Positions 25,930-36,427 of a stretch of 64,000 nt of DNA are shown here, piece by piece. A program made the translations under genes and the position numbers. The notes beneath the pieces are model-generated. The model saw only the letters and a list, made by a program, of their open reading frames with translations. It did no database searches and was not told the DNA's origin. Source of the stretch: Misgurnus anguillicaudatus (Eukaryota; Chordata; Actinopteri; Cypriniformes; Cobitidae); contig NW_027395277.1 in assembly GCF_027580225.2 (NCBI RefSeq), forward strand, positions 372,001 to 436,000. The letters run 5' to 3'. Within the stretch, counting starts at the first letter, position 1, and each line of letters opens with the position of its first letter.

Positions 25930-26462
25930 GGGCTCAGTCACACCAAAAGCGCTTTAAACGCTTGCAAACGCAAGGCGCGACGCACTGCCTTTTTTAAAAA
26001 AGAGCAGTGCAGCGCGGCTTTTCATATTGCTAAGCAACCACCGAGTCAGCTGTCTTGTCAATCAAATATTGAAGCGTGAGCGCTCTTTTGCTGTTAACTG
26101 TCATATTAGCAGAAACTTTAAAAAGAGGGCGCTTGCTCTGACCTTGTTTGAGGATAAGAGGAGCACAAACACGCAGGAGAGAGTGAGCGAGTGGAGTCCG
26201 GTTCTTCAAAGCAACTGTAAACTTCCCTCGCCACAACGTAAGGCCCGCCTCTCCCCTCATTCGATTGGACAATGGAAGACGCGAATGACGTCAGGCGCTC
26301 CTCCGCTCTCAGCGCTCCTTCAAAAATGCGTGCGCGGCAGGCGGCAGAAAACCGCAAGGCGCTCGGCGCGCATAAACAGCGCGCAAACGCGCCCTGCCCA
26401 TAGAATATCATTCAAAAAAGGCGCCTGCAACTGCCATAAACGCTTTTGGTGTGACTGAGCCC
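25930..26462. mobile_element. 533 bp Harbinger-like MITE, copy 2
   Basis: It has the same length and orientation as 19044-19576 and differs by only a handful of bases. It is flanked by TCA at 25927-25929 and 26463-26465. The target duplications TAA and TCA share the form T-N-A. The close match suggests recent amplification of this family. Confidence 0.85.
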
Positions 26463-26729
26463 TCAGAATGCTGATGAAGATTTATACTATATACATCTGT
26501 GAGTGTGATGGTGCTTATAGGATGTTGCGCTGGGACGAGTGAGCATAAGGGTGAGAGATAGCTGCTGGCTTTCGAAGCAAATAAAGCTGATTTGGTAAAT
26601 GCACCTGCCTCTCGTTAAATACTCGGGTGGCGCCGACAGAAGCAAATACCTGCATGCCAAGTTAATTGGCATTTTAATAGTTTCTTGAAGTAGATTGGTC
26701 TAAGCATGTAACTCTCATTCTCATTTAAA

Positions 26730-27095
26730 ATAAACTTGTGACCTTTAAAATGGTGGCAATACTTGTTCAACTTTAGTTTTCTATTCACTGCTGTTAACTG
26801 AATCTATGAAACAGGTCTGACCCGTTGTTTAAACTTATGATAGATATTAGATTAAACTCCAGCAGATCAGATATGTGGCAATTCTTGAATGACCTGCATT
26901 GATCACATATGATAAAAACCTCTCCACAACTAACAGAAACACAAAAGTTAAAACACAAATACTAAAATCTTTTCATTTATAAATGTGACTGACAGAAATC
27001 AACATGCAGGGATGAATGGATTGGTTCTCAATTATAACTATGTAGTTATAACGGCAATAAGTCATTTTGCTCTAAACCAGGGAATTAAACTATGA
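26730..27095. repeat. Dispersed repeat pair, copy 2 (with 16640-16975)
   Basis: It has the same landmarks as copy 1 in the same order. It carries small extra insertions, such as near 27040-27060. Confidence 0.6.
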
Positions 27096-27221
27096 CGCAG
27101 ATGAAGCGTTATACATAAAATATAAGTGATTTATTTTGTTTTGCCACAAAGCTTTCACTACAGATAAAGTATAATTTTTTAGACTTGCCATAGAAAATAT
27201 TTAAGCAAAATCGCTTTAGTA

Positions 27222-27325
27222 GGAGTGTGATATAGCTCTATATCATCACGGCTGTGATTAGGCCAGCTGCTGAGTGCCGGAGGCAATCACAACCGTGATG
27301 ATATAGAGCTACAGTATATCACACG
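27222..27325. repeat. Short inverted repeat
   Basis: The arms gtgatatagctctatatcat, extended by cacggctgtgatt, pair with aatcacaaccgtgatgatat, extended by agagctacagtatatcac, around a GC-rich loop. It is probably a remnant of a foldback transposon end. Confidence 0.6.
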
Positions 27326-27589
27326 ACTCAGAGAGTGATATTGCTTTTATACAACAGTTCGAGGCACAAGTCTGAAAAACGAAAACTAGAAAACAATAAG
27401 TGATTTTAAAAGCCACTTTTGTGAGAAACTACTTTATTCTACCATGCACTTGAAGCTCAGAATGACAGGTAACCCTGTTTTCAATTTCAGAACTCAATAG
27501 CAGTTTCTCAGTACTGTTTCTGAGTCACAAAATGTAGTTTTAAGATTAGTTCAGACAAGAATATGTATAATGTTTAAATGTGCAATCGA

Positions 27590-28900
27590 TTAGTAAAAGA
27601 TAGTGCCTAAACATTTGTTTTGGAAAAAATCACAACAGCCTCGGACACTCCTATTTGATGCTGGATGAGTGGAGTCCAGAGAGGAGGACGGGACAACGTG
27701 GAGCCGGAGAGGTGAGGGAGCCTGGTGGAGCTGGTGGATGCGCGGGGCAGTAGAGGATGAGATAACCAGAGGCAATGCCACTGGGTCGGAGGACCGAGGT
27801 GACCTCATGGTCTCGGGGGCTGGAGGAGGAGAACAGGGGAACTCCCCCGAGACGGCTGGCAAATAGTTACACCTCAGTTCAACTGACCCAGCGACGCCAA
27901 AGTGCTGAGGGTGAGCAGAGGGGTGACTAGTTGCCAGGTGTTGATAGGCTGACTGACTTGCTGATTATGTGAGAGGAGGAGGGAGAGGGATGCTGGGTAG
28001 GAGCAGCTAAGGGACAGGAAGACTGGGTGGAACCAGTGGCGACGACGATGAGCTGGGCGGGACCAGCAGGGACTGGGAAGGTAAGCAATCAGTAGCACAG
28101 TCAATCAAGCAATGTCCAGGGACCCATGCTGGCTCACCCTCAGCGGTGGGAATGTGGGCGGGCTCTCTCCATAGCCCTCGAAGTCCACCAGAACTCCCAC
28201 GACGATCTGCGGTGTGTCCGGCTCACACAGCTGGTCAGGCTGGGCGACTTCTGGTTACTGGTCGCTGGAGCTCCAGGCTGTCTGCCTGTGGTGGTGATCG
28301 GCTCCGTAAAGCAGGCCGCTCTCTGGTTTGGGAGTGGGGCTGGTGGCCTCCTCCATGATGGTTGGCCTAAACAGTAAGCCAGCACCCACTCCTCAAAAGC
28401 GACAAAGTTTGTCCGAGGACCGCTCGCTGACAGGCATGCCCGAACCATATCATTCAAGTTTGCTCTGTAAAAGACACAAACCGAGCTATCCAGATAATGT
28501 GTCTGGCGTGCGAGAACGAGAAAGTCCCATGTTTAACGATAAACTAAAACACAACTGAAACGTGGAAAATAGCAAACACTGACATGAGGACAAAAGCGCA
28601 GATAAAAACTTTCTTCTGTTATGTTTTCTGTAGTGTGGAGGAAGACGATGAACAGAGAGTTTACAAAACATTGTAACTTTAATGACGAAGACGATGGATA
28701 ACATACAGCAAACACAAACAAGAAATGACAAAGGCAATAACAAATGCAGGGGTATATAAGAATTTATGATAACAAGGAACAGGTGAACATATGGATGATG
28801 ATGATGATGGGAGACAGAGGAGGAGGATTACACAATGAAAACTAATACAAAACTAATGGAACTCTAACAACTAAAGTATTTTTTTTTTAATGTAGGAGGA
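27590..28900 (-). pseudogene. Proline/serine-rich retroelement-type remnant
   Basis: On the minus strand, broken frames read Pro/Ser-rich protein (27590-27862 and 27874-28104) after a segment with GVLVDFEGYGESPPTFPPLR (about 28150-28215). That phrase resembles Pro-rich regions of abundant fish LTR-retroelement ORFs. The neighbouring 28560-28860 looks like non-coding retroelement end sequence (ggggtatataag then gaacaggtgaac). There are many stops. The assignment is by general resemblance only. Confidence 0.35.
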
Positions 28901-28954
28901 GTGACAGTTGACAAATCAGAGCCAAAGATGATCATTGCACCACTATGTTTCAGG

Positions 28955-29014
28955 GTGTTTATATATAAGCAGTGTTCAGTTACTCTTTGACAGATGAGAA
29001 GACTTTTGCTGAAG
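28955..29014 (+). promoter_or_regulatory. Promoter and non-coding exon 1 of copy B
   Basis: The TATA run atatataag (28961-28969) lies about 45 bases before the donor GAAG/GTGAGT, junction after 29014. Sequence downstream of the donor aligns with intron 1 of copies A and C (gacacattgatgcatgaata etc.). This TATA box is better than those of A and C. Confidence 0.6.
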
Positions 29015-29283
29015 GTGAGTAAATTAAGACTTTATGCCTTTCGCATCACAGTAGACACTGATATAATACATAGACACATTGATGCATGAATATTTATACA
29101 AATATGTTACTATTTAAATGAGTATTAATGATTAATTGATTTAAATAATAAATCAGCTGTGCAAATAAATGTAATTTGGTAAATGTATAAAATGAATCTT
29201 CTTAGATAAACCAAGGTCTTGATAGATAAGTGTATTTTAATGCTCACAATCAAATTGTATGCATGTTGCATTGGTGTGTTTGG

Positions 29284-29712
29284 CAGAGGTGGACACTACT
29301 TGAGTATTTTAGTTACATTTTCCAAGCATCTGTGCTTTATCAGAAAAAGAATTTTATAAAAATTAACTTTCCTTTACTAAAACATTTTCACTACATTATA
29401 AAGCATAGAATCATACTGTGTATTCCTTTTGTATTGCATATTAAAATTGAGTTAATACCTAATTACATAAAAATTGTGTACTTTTACTTTTTTTTCAGTA
29501 AAAGTACAAAAGTACTTTTTACTTAAGTAAAAGTAAAACATTTACTAGATGTTTAATGTACTTAAATATTAAATATAAACCAAAATCTTACAATTATGAA
29601 ATGGAGATAATATGCTTTGGAATGTATGTTTTCTAAAGAAAAACACTGATAAAATACTTGAAAATGTACTTTTATGTAGAAAGTAAAAATACTTAAGTAG
29701 TGTCCGCCTCTG
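29284..29712. mobile_element. 429 bp hAT-type MITE in intron 1 of copy B
   Basis: Ends cagaggtggacactacttga and its reverse complement. An exact 8 bp duplication GTGTTTGG flanks it (29276-29283 and 29713-29720). Copies A and C show the uninterrupted site (ttggtgtgtttggagta), so insertion was specific to B. Confidence 0.92.
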
Positions 29713-29885
29713 GTGTTTGGAATATAAATTGAAGCTCATCTTTTATTAAGAATTTATGGCTTGGCAAATATTACATGCAGCACATCCAAAATTTATATTC
29801 ACAAAGGCATTTGTCCAGTCTTGAATAAACAATCTTTGTTTATTCCAATCTTTTATGATCCTTCAGTTCTGAAAAAGTGACAAAC

Positions 29886-31865
29886 ATGGCGACTGCAGAG
29901 AGCGTGTCAGCAAGTTTAGACACCATCAGGAACTGCACAATAGAGATCAACAACATGAGCGACATCTACAACCTTGTCAGCCCAAAGTAATGTAAAAACT
30001 ATGAAATTGTGCATTTAGGGATACATTGTCATTTGTTTTGTCTTTCAGATTATTTGAACTTCCCCTAAGAATAAACCAAGGCTTTCAAGTACACGTAAAG
30101 GTATAGCGGAAGATTTTATTTTTCCGGGTGGATCATCAAGACTATTGGTCATCCCATTTGTCAATCATTCTGGTGATATGTTGACGTAAGGCGGTCGTAC
30201 GTGCTCGTCCCTAGGTTCCTTTTCTGCACATGCGCACTTTCAGGTGTATATGTGTGGTGGTCTACGGTTTCAGCCATTCATTGAAGCTCGCGTTCCCACC
30301 GTGTTTTTTTCAAAATATCTGAGGGTCGCAAGAGAAAAAGTGTCCACGAATTGTATGACAAGAAGAAAAAGGACTATGAAGAAAGAAACAAGACCAAAAT
30401 GTTTATGGGAGAATATTTCACAAGCTGGCGTGAGCTAAAAGCACAGGTTGGGCTTCCTACGCGAAGTTTCTACTCGACAGTTAAAGTTTGGCATGCTATT
30501 TGGAGAAATCCATTTAACTCACTGCTAGTAAAAGTTGATGTAAGCTATGATTAGCGATGCTAGCCCTGGCAGAAGTCACGAACCGCACAGATATGGTAAA
30601 CATGCCGACAGCAACTTGTAAACAGAGTGAAGAGAAGAACGAGGCTCCTGCATGCTCTCTCTTGCACACACATTAATAGGCGTTCCCTCTCTGGAGCAGA
30701 GTGTTGCGCATGTGCATTTTTTTTAAAGTGGAGGGGCGGTTCTTTTCAAAAATTCGGGAAAATCTTCCGCTATACCTTTAAAATGAGCAAATGTGTTATT
30801 CGAGAAAAATCCTGCTACCTTGTAAAAAAAATTACAAAATGAAACTTAAAGGTCCCGTTCTTTCTGTGATTTTGAAGCTTTGATTGTGTTTATAGTGGGC
30901 AATATAACATGTGTTCATGTTTCGTGTGTAAAAAAACACATTATTTTTTACATAATTTACTTATCTCTATAGCGCTGTTTTCACTCTCCTCAAAACATGC
31001 TGATGTCTTCCTTGTTTTGTGAAGTCCCTTCTTCAGAAATACGTATTGAGTTCTGATTGTGTAGTTTGTTTAGTGTGTTGTGATTCGACAGCAGCTTAGC
31101 TTAGCAGAGCCGTTTGAGTTTAGCTGGCCACTGTCATATTCCTGTGGGCGAAGCTTAGTCAAAAATTATTATTATCATTTAATCAGGAAGTAGAGGGCTG
31201 TAGTCCAAACCGGCCATTCGCTGTAGGCTTTGAAAGGGGAATTCTGTTAAAGAAAATATATCACTTGGCATTGAACTTTGAGCTTTATTATTTTACAGGT
31301 ATTATTTATGCTATTATAGCAACATTGCACACTAACTAGGGTTTAAAAAATGGGATCAGGAAAAACAGGACCTTTAATGAAAGCTGTCATTTTACTGTTA
31401 CTTTATTAAAACATTATTGACTAACTCCAAACTTCTCTCAGGATCTACACGTACAGTGGTTACTGCTGCCATCCTCCTCAGCCCACAATCAGCACCAAAA
31501 ACACCGGGGGCTGCGCATTCACGAAGACTGCATTCACTGCCTGCGGTGCCGTAGGCATCTTGACCTATGACCTCTTCCACATGGAGAACCAGACGTGCAC
31601 TGAACGCATTGCTATTCTTTTCTCCGTTCCCTATGACTACAACATCTATGAGAACTTCTTCGGAATTGGGGTGTTCACCACAGATCGTGAGTGCAATGAA
31701 GCCCTGTACAACGAAATGTATTACGAAAGCAGCCCCAGTTTTACCCGTGGGAAGGCAAAGGAGTCTAGAATCACTTACAAGGCACAGAGAGTTGAATTAA
31801 GAGCAACTATGTCAAATGCAGGCAAAGCTATTATTAAACTTGAGATCCATGACAAGCTGTGCTAA
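29886..31865 (+). CDS. apnl: Actinoporin-like pore-forming protein, copy B
   Basis: Coding exons are 29886-29986 (101 nt; acceptor ccttcag before 29867, donor GTAATG) and 31442-31865 (acceptor ctctcag, stop TAA 31863-31865). They join in the same phase as copy A and give 174 residues. It belongs to the same family of membrane-binding pore formers. Visible blocks are YSGYCCHPPQ, GILTYDLFHM, FSVPYDYN, MYYES and TRGKAKES. It is clearly diverged from A and C and lacks their C-terminal KPKYFLA extension, ending in HDKLC. Intron 2 is expanded by two MITEs, but both splice sites are intact, so the gene is probably functional. The donor (GTAATG) is weaker than that of copy A. Confidence 0.82.
30096..30780. 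mobile_element. DNA element in intron 2 of copy B (taaaggtatagcggaag ends)
   Basis: Inverted ends taaaggtatagcggaagatt and aatcttccgctataccttta. A short basic open frame inside (30351-30554, with KKKKDYEERNK) has no domain I recognise. Copies A and C read straight through the equivalent site. Confidence 0.75.
30850..31373. mobile_element. TTAA-type (piggyBac-like) MITE in intron 2 of copy B
   Basis: Ends AGGTCC and GGACCT are flanked by TTAA at 30846-30849 and 31374-31377, the target duplication used by piggyBac-type elements. Copies A and C lack it. The interior is non-coding. Confidence 0.8.
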
Positions 31866-32130
31866 AAATGTAGTTTAGCATTCTAAAAGAATTTCTTTTC
31901 ATGAATTCATATGTAAACAAATATAAATGGTATAAAAATGATTCAACTGTGACTGTAAAATATACTATATGGTATACTGGATCTTTTACATCATTAGTTA
32001 CATAATGGGAAGTGGTTTAAAGTGCATATCTCAGGTTCAATTTTTTTCGAGATAAATAAATAACCTTGTATGAAATACATGACATGACTATGTCATTATT
32101 TTAATGTATTTTGCAAAACATTTATACCAG

Positions 32131-33091
32131 GGCTGGGTTTCCCGATAACGATTGAACTTAGCACTTAAGAGCGCTTTCTACGAGCTACTTAACGAACATT
32201 CGTTGTTCATTTACGTGCGTTTCCCAAAGATGCACGTGAAACGATCGCTTGCAGCTGGGTTTTAAGTGCTACTTACGAGTCGCTATCCGTTTGTCAAGTG
32301 CTGAAATGTCACCAATAGAATGACTAGAAATTTTTAGCAGAAGCTTGTTTAGGCTAATGATCTTCAGCCGATGTGCACTAATATTTTTTATAATATTTTT
32401 TATTATTTATTATTGCTCAATGACCTTTAAATGTTTTAAAATGGTTCATAATGAAATATTCGTATTTAGTTAGGACTCGACCCACTGCAAAATGCCTTCG
32501 GCATTTTATCTTATAGTTTAGATTATTATTATTATTTGTAATATGTTGTATTTATTATTAGGGATTACATTGTACCGTAAATATTTATTTGGTTTCTTTA
32601 ATCAGATGCCATACCCTTCAAAACATTTTTTTTACTGTAGCCAGATTAATTATAGCAGCAATTGGTAGGAACCATTTATCAGTTTGCTAGTACCAACTTT
32701 TACCAAATATGTAACCCTTCTTTATTAATTTATGTTTAGTCAATTAAATTTTATTTCTCGTTTGAATTTTAAATATATTATATTAAATTAATTTAAACAA
32801 ATAAACAAAGAAAAACCCCAAAAAATAAATATAGCCTACATTTAAAACATTACATTATTGTTATTCCAGGAGTGCAATTTGCTGGTTGTCCTGCAGGTGA
32901 CGTTGTAACACTGTTGTCTTACGATGCACTTATGAATTAACGATTACTCCAGAGCACTCGTAGATCTACAATGATTTTCAAGTGCTACTTAAGCTACGAA
33001 GCTTTTGGGAAACGGCCCGTAATTCTAAGGTGATTCGTACGATCGTTTTTACGATCTACTTAGCCTTACGATGCTTTTGGGAAACCCGGCC
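32131..33091. mobile_element. 961 bp element with ggctgggtttccc ends
   Basis: The ends GGCTGGGTTTCCC and GGGAAACCCGGCC are inverted repeats flanked by CAG (32128-32130 and 33092-33094). Copies A and C show the empty site (ttcataccagactgttt). No transposase was found. It lies in the 3' flank of copy B. Confidence 0.8.
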
Positions 33092-33149
33092 CAGACTGTT
33101 TCACAAGCACAACCTTTATTTTTCTACAAATTAAATTTTAAAATGTAAC

Positions 33150-33897
33150 CTCAAGTCTGGTCCAAGATCACTGAACCAGATTTTGGTGGAACTGCTGGAC
33201 AAACACAATCTAACAATTTAAAAACCGCATTTATTAAATTAACACTGTAAACATGTTTACTGTTTTACTACACTCTAAAAATGTCTGGGTTATTTTTTGC
33301 CAGTAATGAGTAAATATTGGACAGATCCCATGCTGGCTTTCAAAATGATAATAACATGATTATAACAGCAGCGGTCATCATGAGACCTCCTACAGGGGGA
33401 ACACCACTATCATAAGTTGTGTTCGACTTCAAGCTGTGTTGCAAGAATGACAGGCGAATGACAAGGACTGGGAGGGTGAATATGTGTGGTCATTGCACTT
33501 TATTTTTTAAATTATAATTTCTAAAGTTTGCCACAAACCAGCAGATGTCAGTATTCTATCCCTAACACATAGAGCAATATCCAAAAACTATTTAGATTTG
33601 ATTAAGATCGATATTTAAGTGATTTTTTTTCTTTAAAAAAATATTTTTTCATGAGACAATGTATGGCCTAGTTAAGTAATTGTGCAGTAATAGGTTAAAA
33701 AACTTGCAAATTCCCACAAAAACACAGCATAAATGTATAGTTGAGAAGTAAATAAAAAATGATATTTATTTTTTCATATAAAAAAGATTTCCTTATTGCT
33801 CTTTAAACTGTATTTTTTACACACCTTTAGAACAACCAAATCAAGCCCAGTTTTTTGTGCATGTTAAGATGTTTAGAGTTTCATGCTCCTTTGATTA
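33150..33897. other. 3' flank of copy B, then no gene
   Basis: Positions 33152-33240 match the unit 3' flanks at 12386-12470 and 56290-56360 (cagattttggtggaactg). From there to 33897 the sequence is AT-rich and I see nothing coding. Confidence 0.55.
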
Positions 33898-34609
33898 AGG
33901 TAACACTTGTTGCAAATGTGCAACAACCATAACGCAAATAAAACATACATTCCAAAGCATATTATCATAATTTTTACTCTATTACATTTCATAAATACAA
34001 GTTTTTGTCTTACATTTAATATTTAAGTACATTAACATACTTTTAGTCAAGTAAAAGTACACAATTTTAATGTAATTAGGTATTAAATACATTTAATATG
34101 CAATATTAAAGAATACACAGTAAATATGCTTTAGAATGTAATTAAGTACATTTTTTCCAATACAAACAACCTTATAAAGCACAGATGCTTGGAAAATGTA
34201 AGTAATGTAACTAAGTATTGTCCACCTCTGCTATCAAGTCCGACTAAATTCAATTTAAGGCTGAAAATAGTCAGTTTCACTGGCATTTTCGCAGCAGCCG
34301 CTATGAAAACCAGCCATTTTGTTAAAAGTTTTCACTCAACAAGGCGAGTTCCAGGGTGGTCACGTCATGTGGAAAAATTACATCAATGCATACCCTCTAT
34401 TGAGAGGGGGGGGGGGGCTCATTCTCGCATAGGGCAACCAAAGGGCTAGAGGCAGCCCTGTGCTTTAATATTTGTTTGCGTGAACTTTCATTATGAAATA
34501 TTTTAACTGTTGTCCCACCTCTTACTTCTGAAATTTAAATTTATTTTGGTATCGTGATGGGAAAACAAGTGATATGCGCTTTGTGAGTTACCCGAGTTGC
34601 CCGAGTAGA
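33898..34609. repeat. About 710 bp direct repeat, left copy (pairs with 45307-46021)
   Basis: It runs from taacacttgttgcaaatgtg to gagttacccgagttgccc and matches 45307-46021 in the same orientation with scattered differences. Its first 335 bases are a truncated reverse copy of the hAT-type MITE at 29284-29712 (ending tgtccacctctg). A poly-G run lies at about 34408-34420. It abuts the retroviral env remnant but lacks TG...CA ends. Confidence 0.8.
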
Positions 34610-34619
34610 ATGAATATTT

Positions 34620-35830
34620 TTTCTCATTAATTTCACAACACAGGGTAACACACAGCTCAGATACATGCAAATCAGGAACAACACACACTTTCAAAAGGCG
34701 TTTACCCGACAACCCTCCAAATAACCATTTGGAGACACCATCAGCTGTAACATAGTCTTTCTCAACGGCTTCACGTAGCATGGTGAGGTTGTTAATGGCC
34801 GGTTTGATTACCTGTCCATCATGCGTAGGGCTGTTAGTTCTTCTTTGATATCTGCTGTGGTGCTACTAAGAAATACCTCAAATCGATAGTCAATGGTTTC
34901 CATTCTCAACATAAGTTTTCCAGTTCATAGCCAAGGAAAAAGCAAGGCCAACTTTCTGACCATTGGTCCACAGCTTGTGATCGTTGGGTACATCTGTTCC
35001 CCACAGGGGGTCATGTTCTCTGAAAGACGTCTCTTTTGGTGCGATGTTGAGCTTCCTTTGCGGTGATGATGAAGGAGTGATCTGTTGGTAGGGTGGGGCA
35101 CATCGGCCTTTACACCCAGTAGAAAGATGGTAATAAATGTCTAATCCCCAAAGCCACACAAAGTTCATCTGCGGGGTGGTTCCCATGACATCGGGTGCGT
35201 TGAAATAATTTGTACACACAACTCCTCTGTTCGCTTCGGATTGTCTGAAATGTCATGTCTGTTTTTTAGTACAAGGAGTGAATATGCGCTGACAGTTCTG
35301 TTTGGCCACTTTTCCAAGATAAATCTCATCTCCCATAGTCACAGTGTTCTCTTACAAATAAACTGTGCACTCGGAGGAACATGAACTGGACCGTACATTT
35401 TATCACTAACATTGAACGGTAGGCTCATAAAGTTCTTAAAAGTCAGCTTCTTAATATCCACAGGAGGTGGCAGGCGGTTTTGCAAAGTCATGTTCAGAAA
35501 CTGTGGTGAATAAGCTGATACCAGACATTCAGGAAACAAGCCAGAAACATTTATCACAGGTTCAGGAACTTCATGCGGATTCATTCCCGACTTAGTAATC
35601 TTCGAACAGACATAACAGTTTGTGTGATTTCTACTCAAAGCAGTATATTTTGCGTACCGATACCACATGTTGATCTCGTTGGTGTTCTGAAATTTTCCTT
35701 CTTTGATCTGCTGTCACTTGCCTTTCTCTTTCTTCTTAGAATCTTCTTGCTTCGTCCAGCCAGGTGGAGTCTCACACACCTGCACGATTGAAGGATCACG
35801 ATGAATATTTTCTGAAATTCAGCCATTTTA
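34620..35830 (-). pseudogene. Endogenous retrovirus env remnant
   Basis: Three minus-strand frames in series (about 35635-35826, 35339-35668, 34890-35219) and a further stretch to about 34660 contain N-glycosylation sites, paired cysteines and tryptophans typical of a surface glycoprotein. They follow integrase in the right order and direction for a retrovirus. The segment is frameshifted. The distal transmembrane part is missing, cut where the direct repeat begins at 34609. Assignment to env is by position and composition, not by a strong motif. Confidence 0.55.
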
Positions 35831-35990
35831 CTTTTCTAGGTATTTTTATATAAAGTCAGGACAGTGCTAGCTAATCTTACATACAATATCTTCTGAATTA
35901 AAACTTTCCTAACTCCAGAGGAAGAAAATAACAAACACAGTAAAAAGTCTTCCGGGTCCACTCACTTACCCACACTTTCTCTGACCTAGA

Positions 35991-36425
35991 TTAAATAAAC
36001 AGATTCACTTCACTGTCCTGAATAGAAACAAACAACTGTTTCTTGATGTGGCTGAGATGTATCCACGAAAGTCGTTCTGCAATCTTTACTGCTGTTGGTG
36101 TGGTTATAAGAACTTGATAAGGGCCTTCCCACTTCTGGCTACCAATTTTTTTGTTTGATGACTTTGATAAAGATTTAGTCACCTGGCTTGACAGCTGCTT
36201 CCTGTATGACAGAGAGAGGAAAAAATCTGGCAGTATGTTTGCTTGTAACACTTCTCATTTTGAGAAAATTGCTTTTAAATAATCACTAAAGTTTTATTCT
36301 TCTTCATTCTTCTGCAAAGGGGAGGTTAACAGGGACATTCCAAACTGTCTTCCAAAAATGATCTCTTATGGAGTAGGTCATTTCAGGGTAGAGTTATTCT
36401 GATATATAACTTCACTAAATCAATA
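35991..36425 (-). pseudogene. Endogenous retrovirus integrase, C-terminal part
   Basis: The minus strand reads TPYEIIFGR near 36350, then the C-terminal DNA-binding segment with [18 protein letters not shown] and IHLSHIKK (36000-36150). This GPY/F-type end is characteristic of gamma/epsilon-like retroviruses and related class I endogenous copies. There are stops upstream. The rest of the same integrase lies beyond 41590, separated by a DIRS insertion. Confidence 0.85.
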
Positions 36426-36427
36426 CA

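Noticed and set aside
33898..34609. 3' LTR of the provirus
   Set aside because: There are no TG...CA ends, it contains a truncated DNA-transposon MITE, and it cuts into env; kept only as an unexplained direct repeat.
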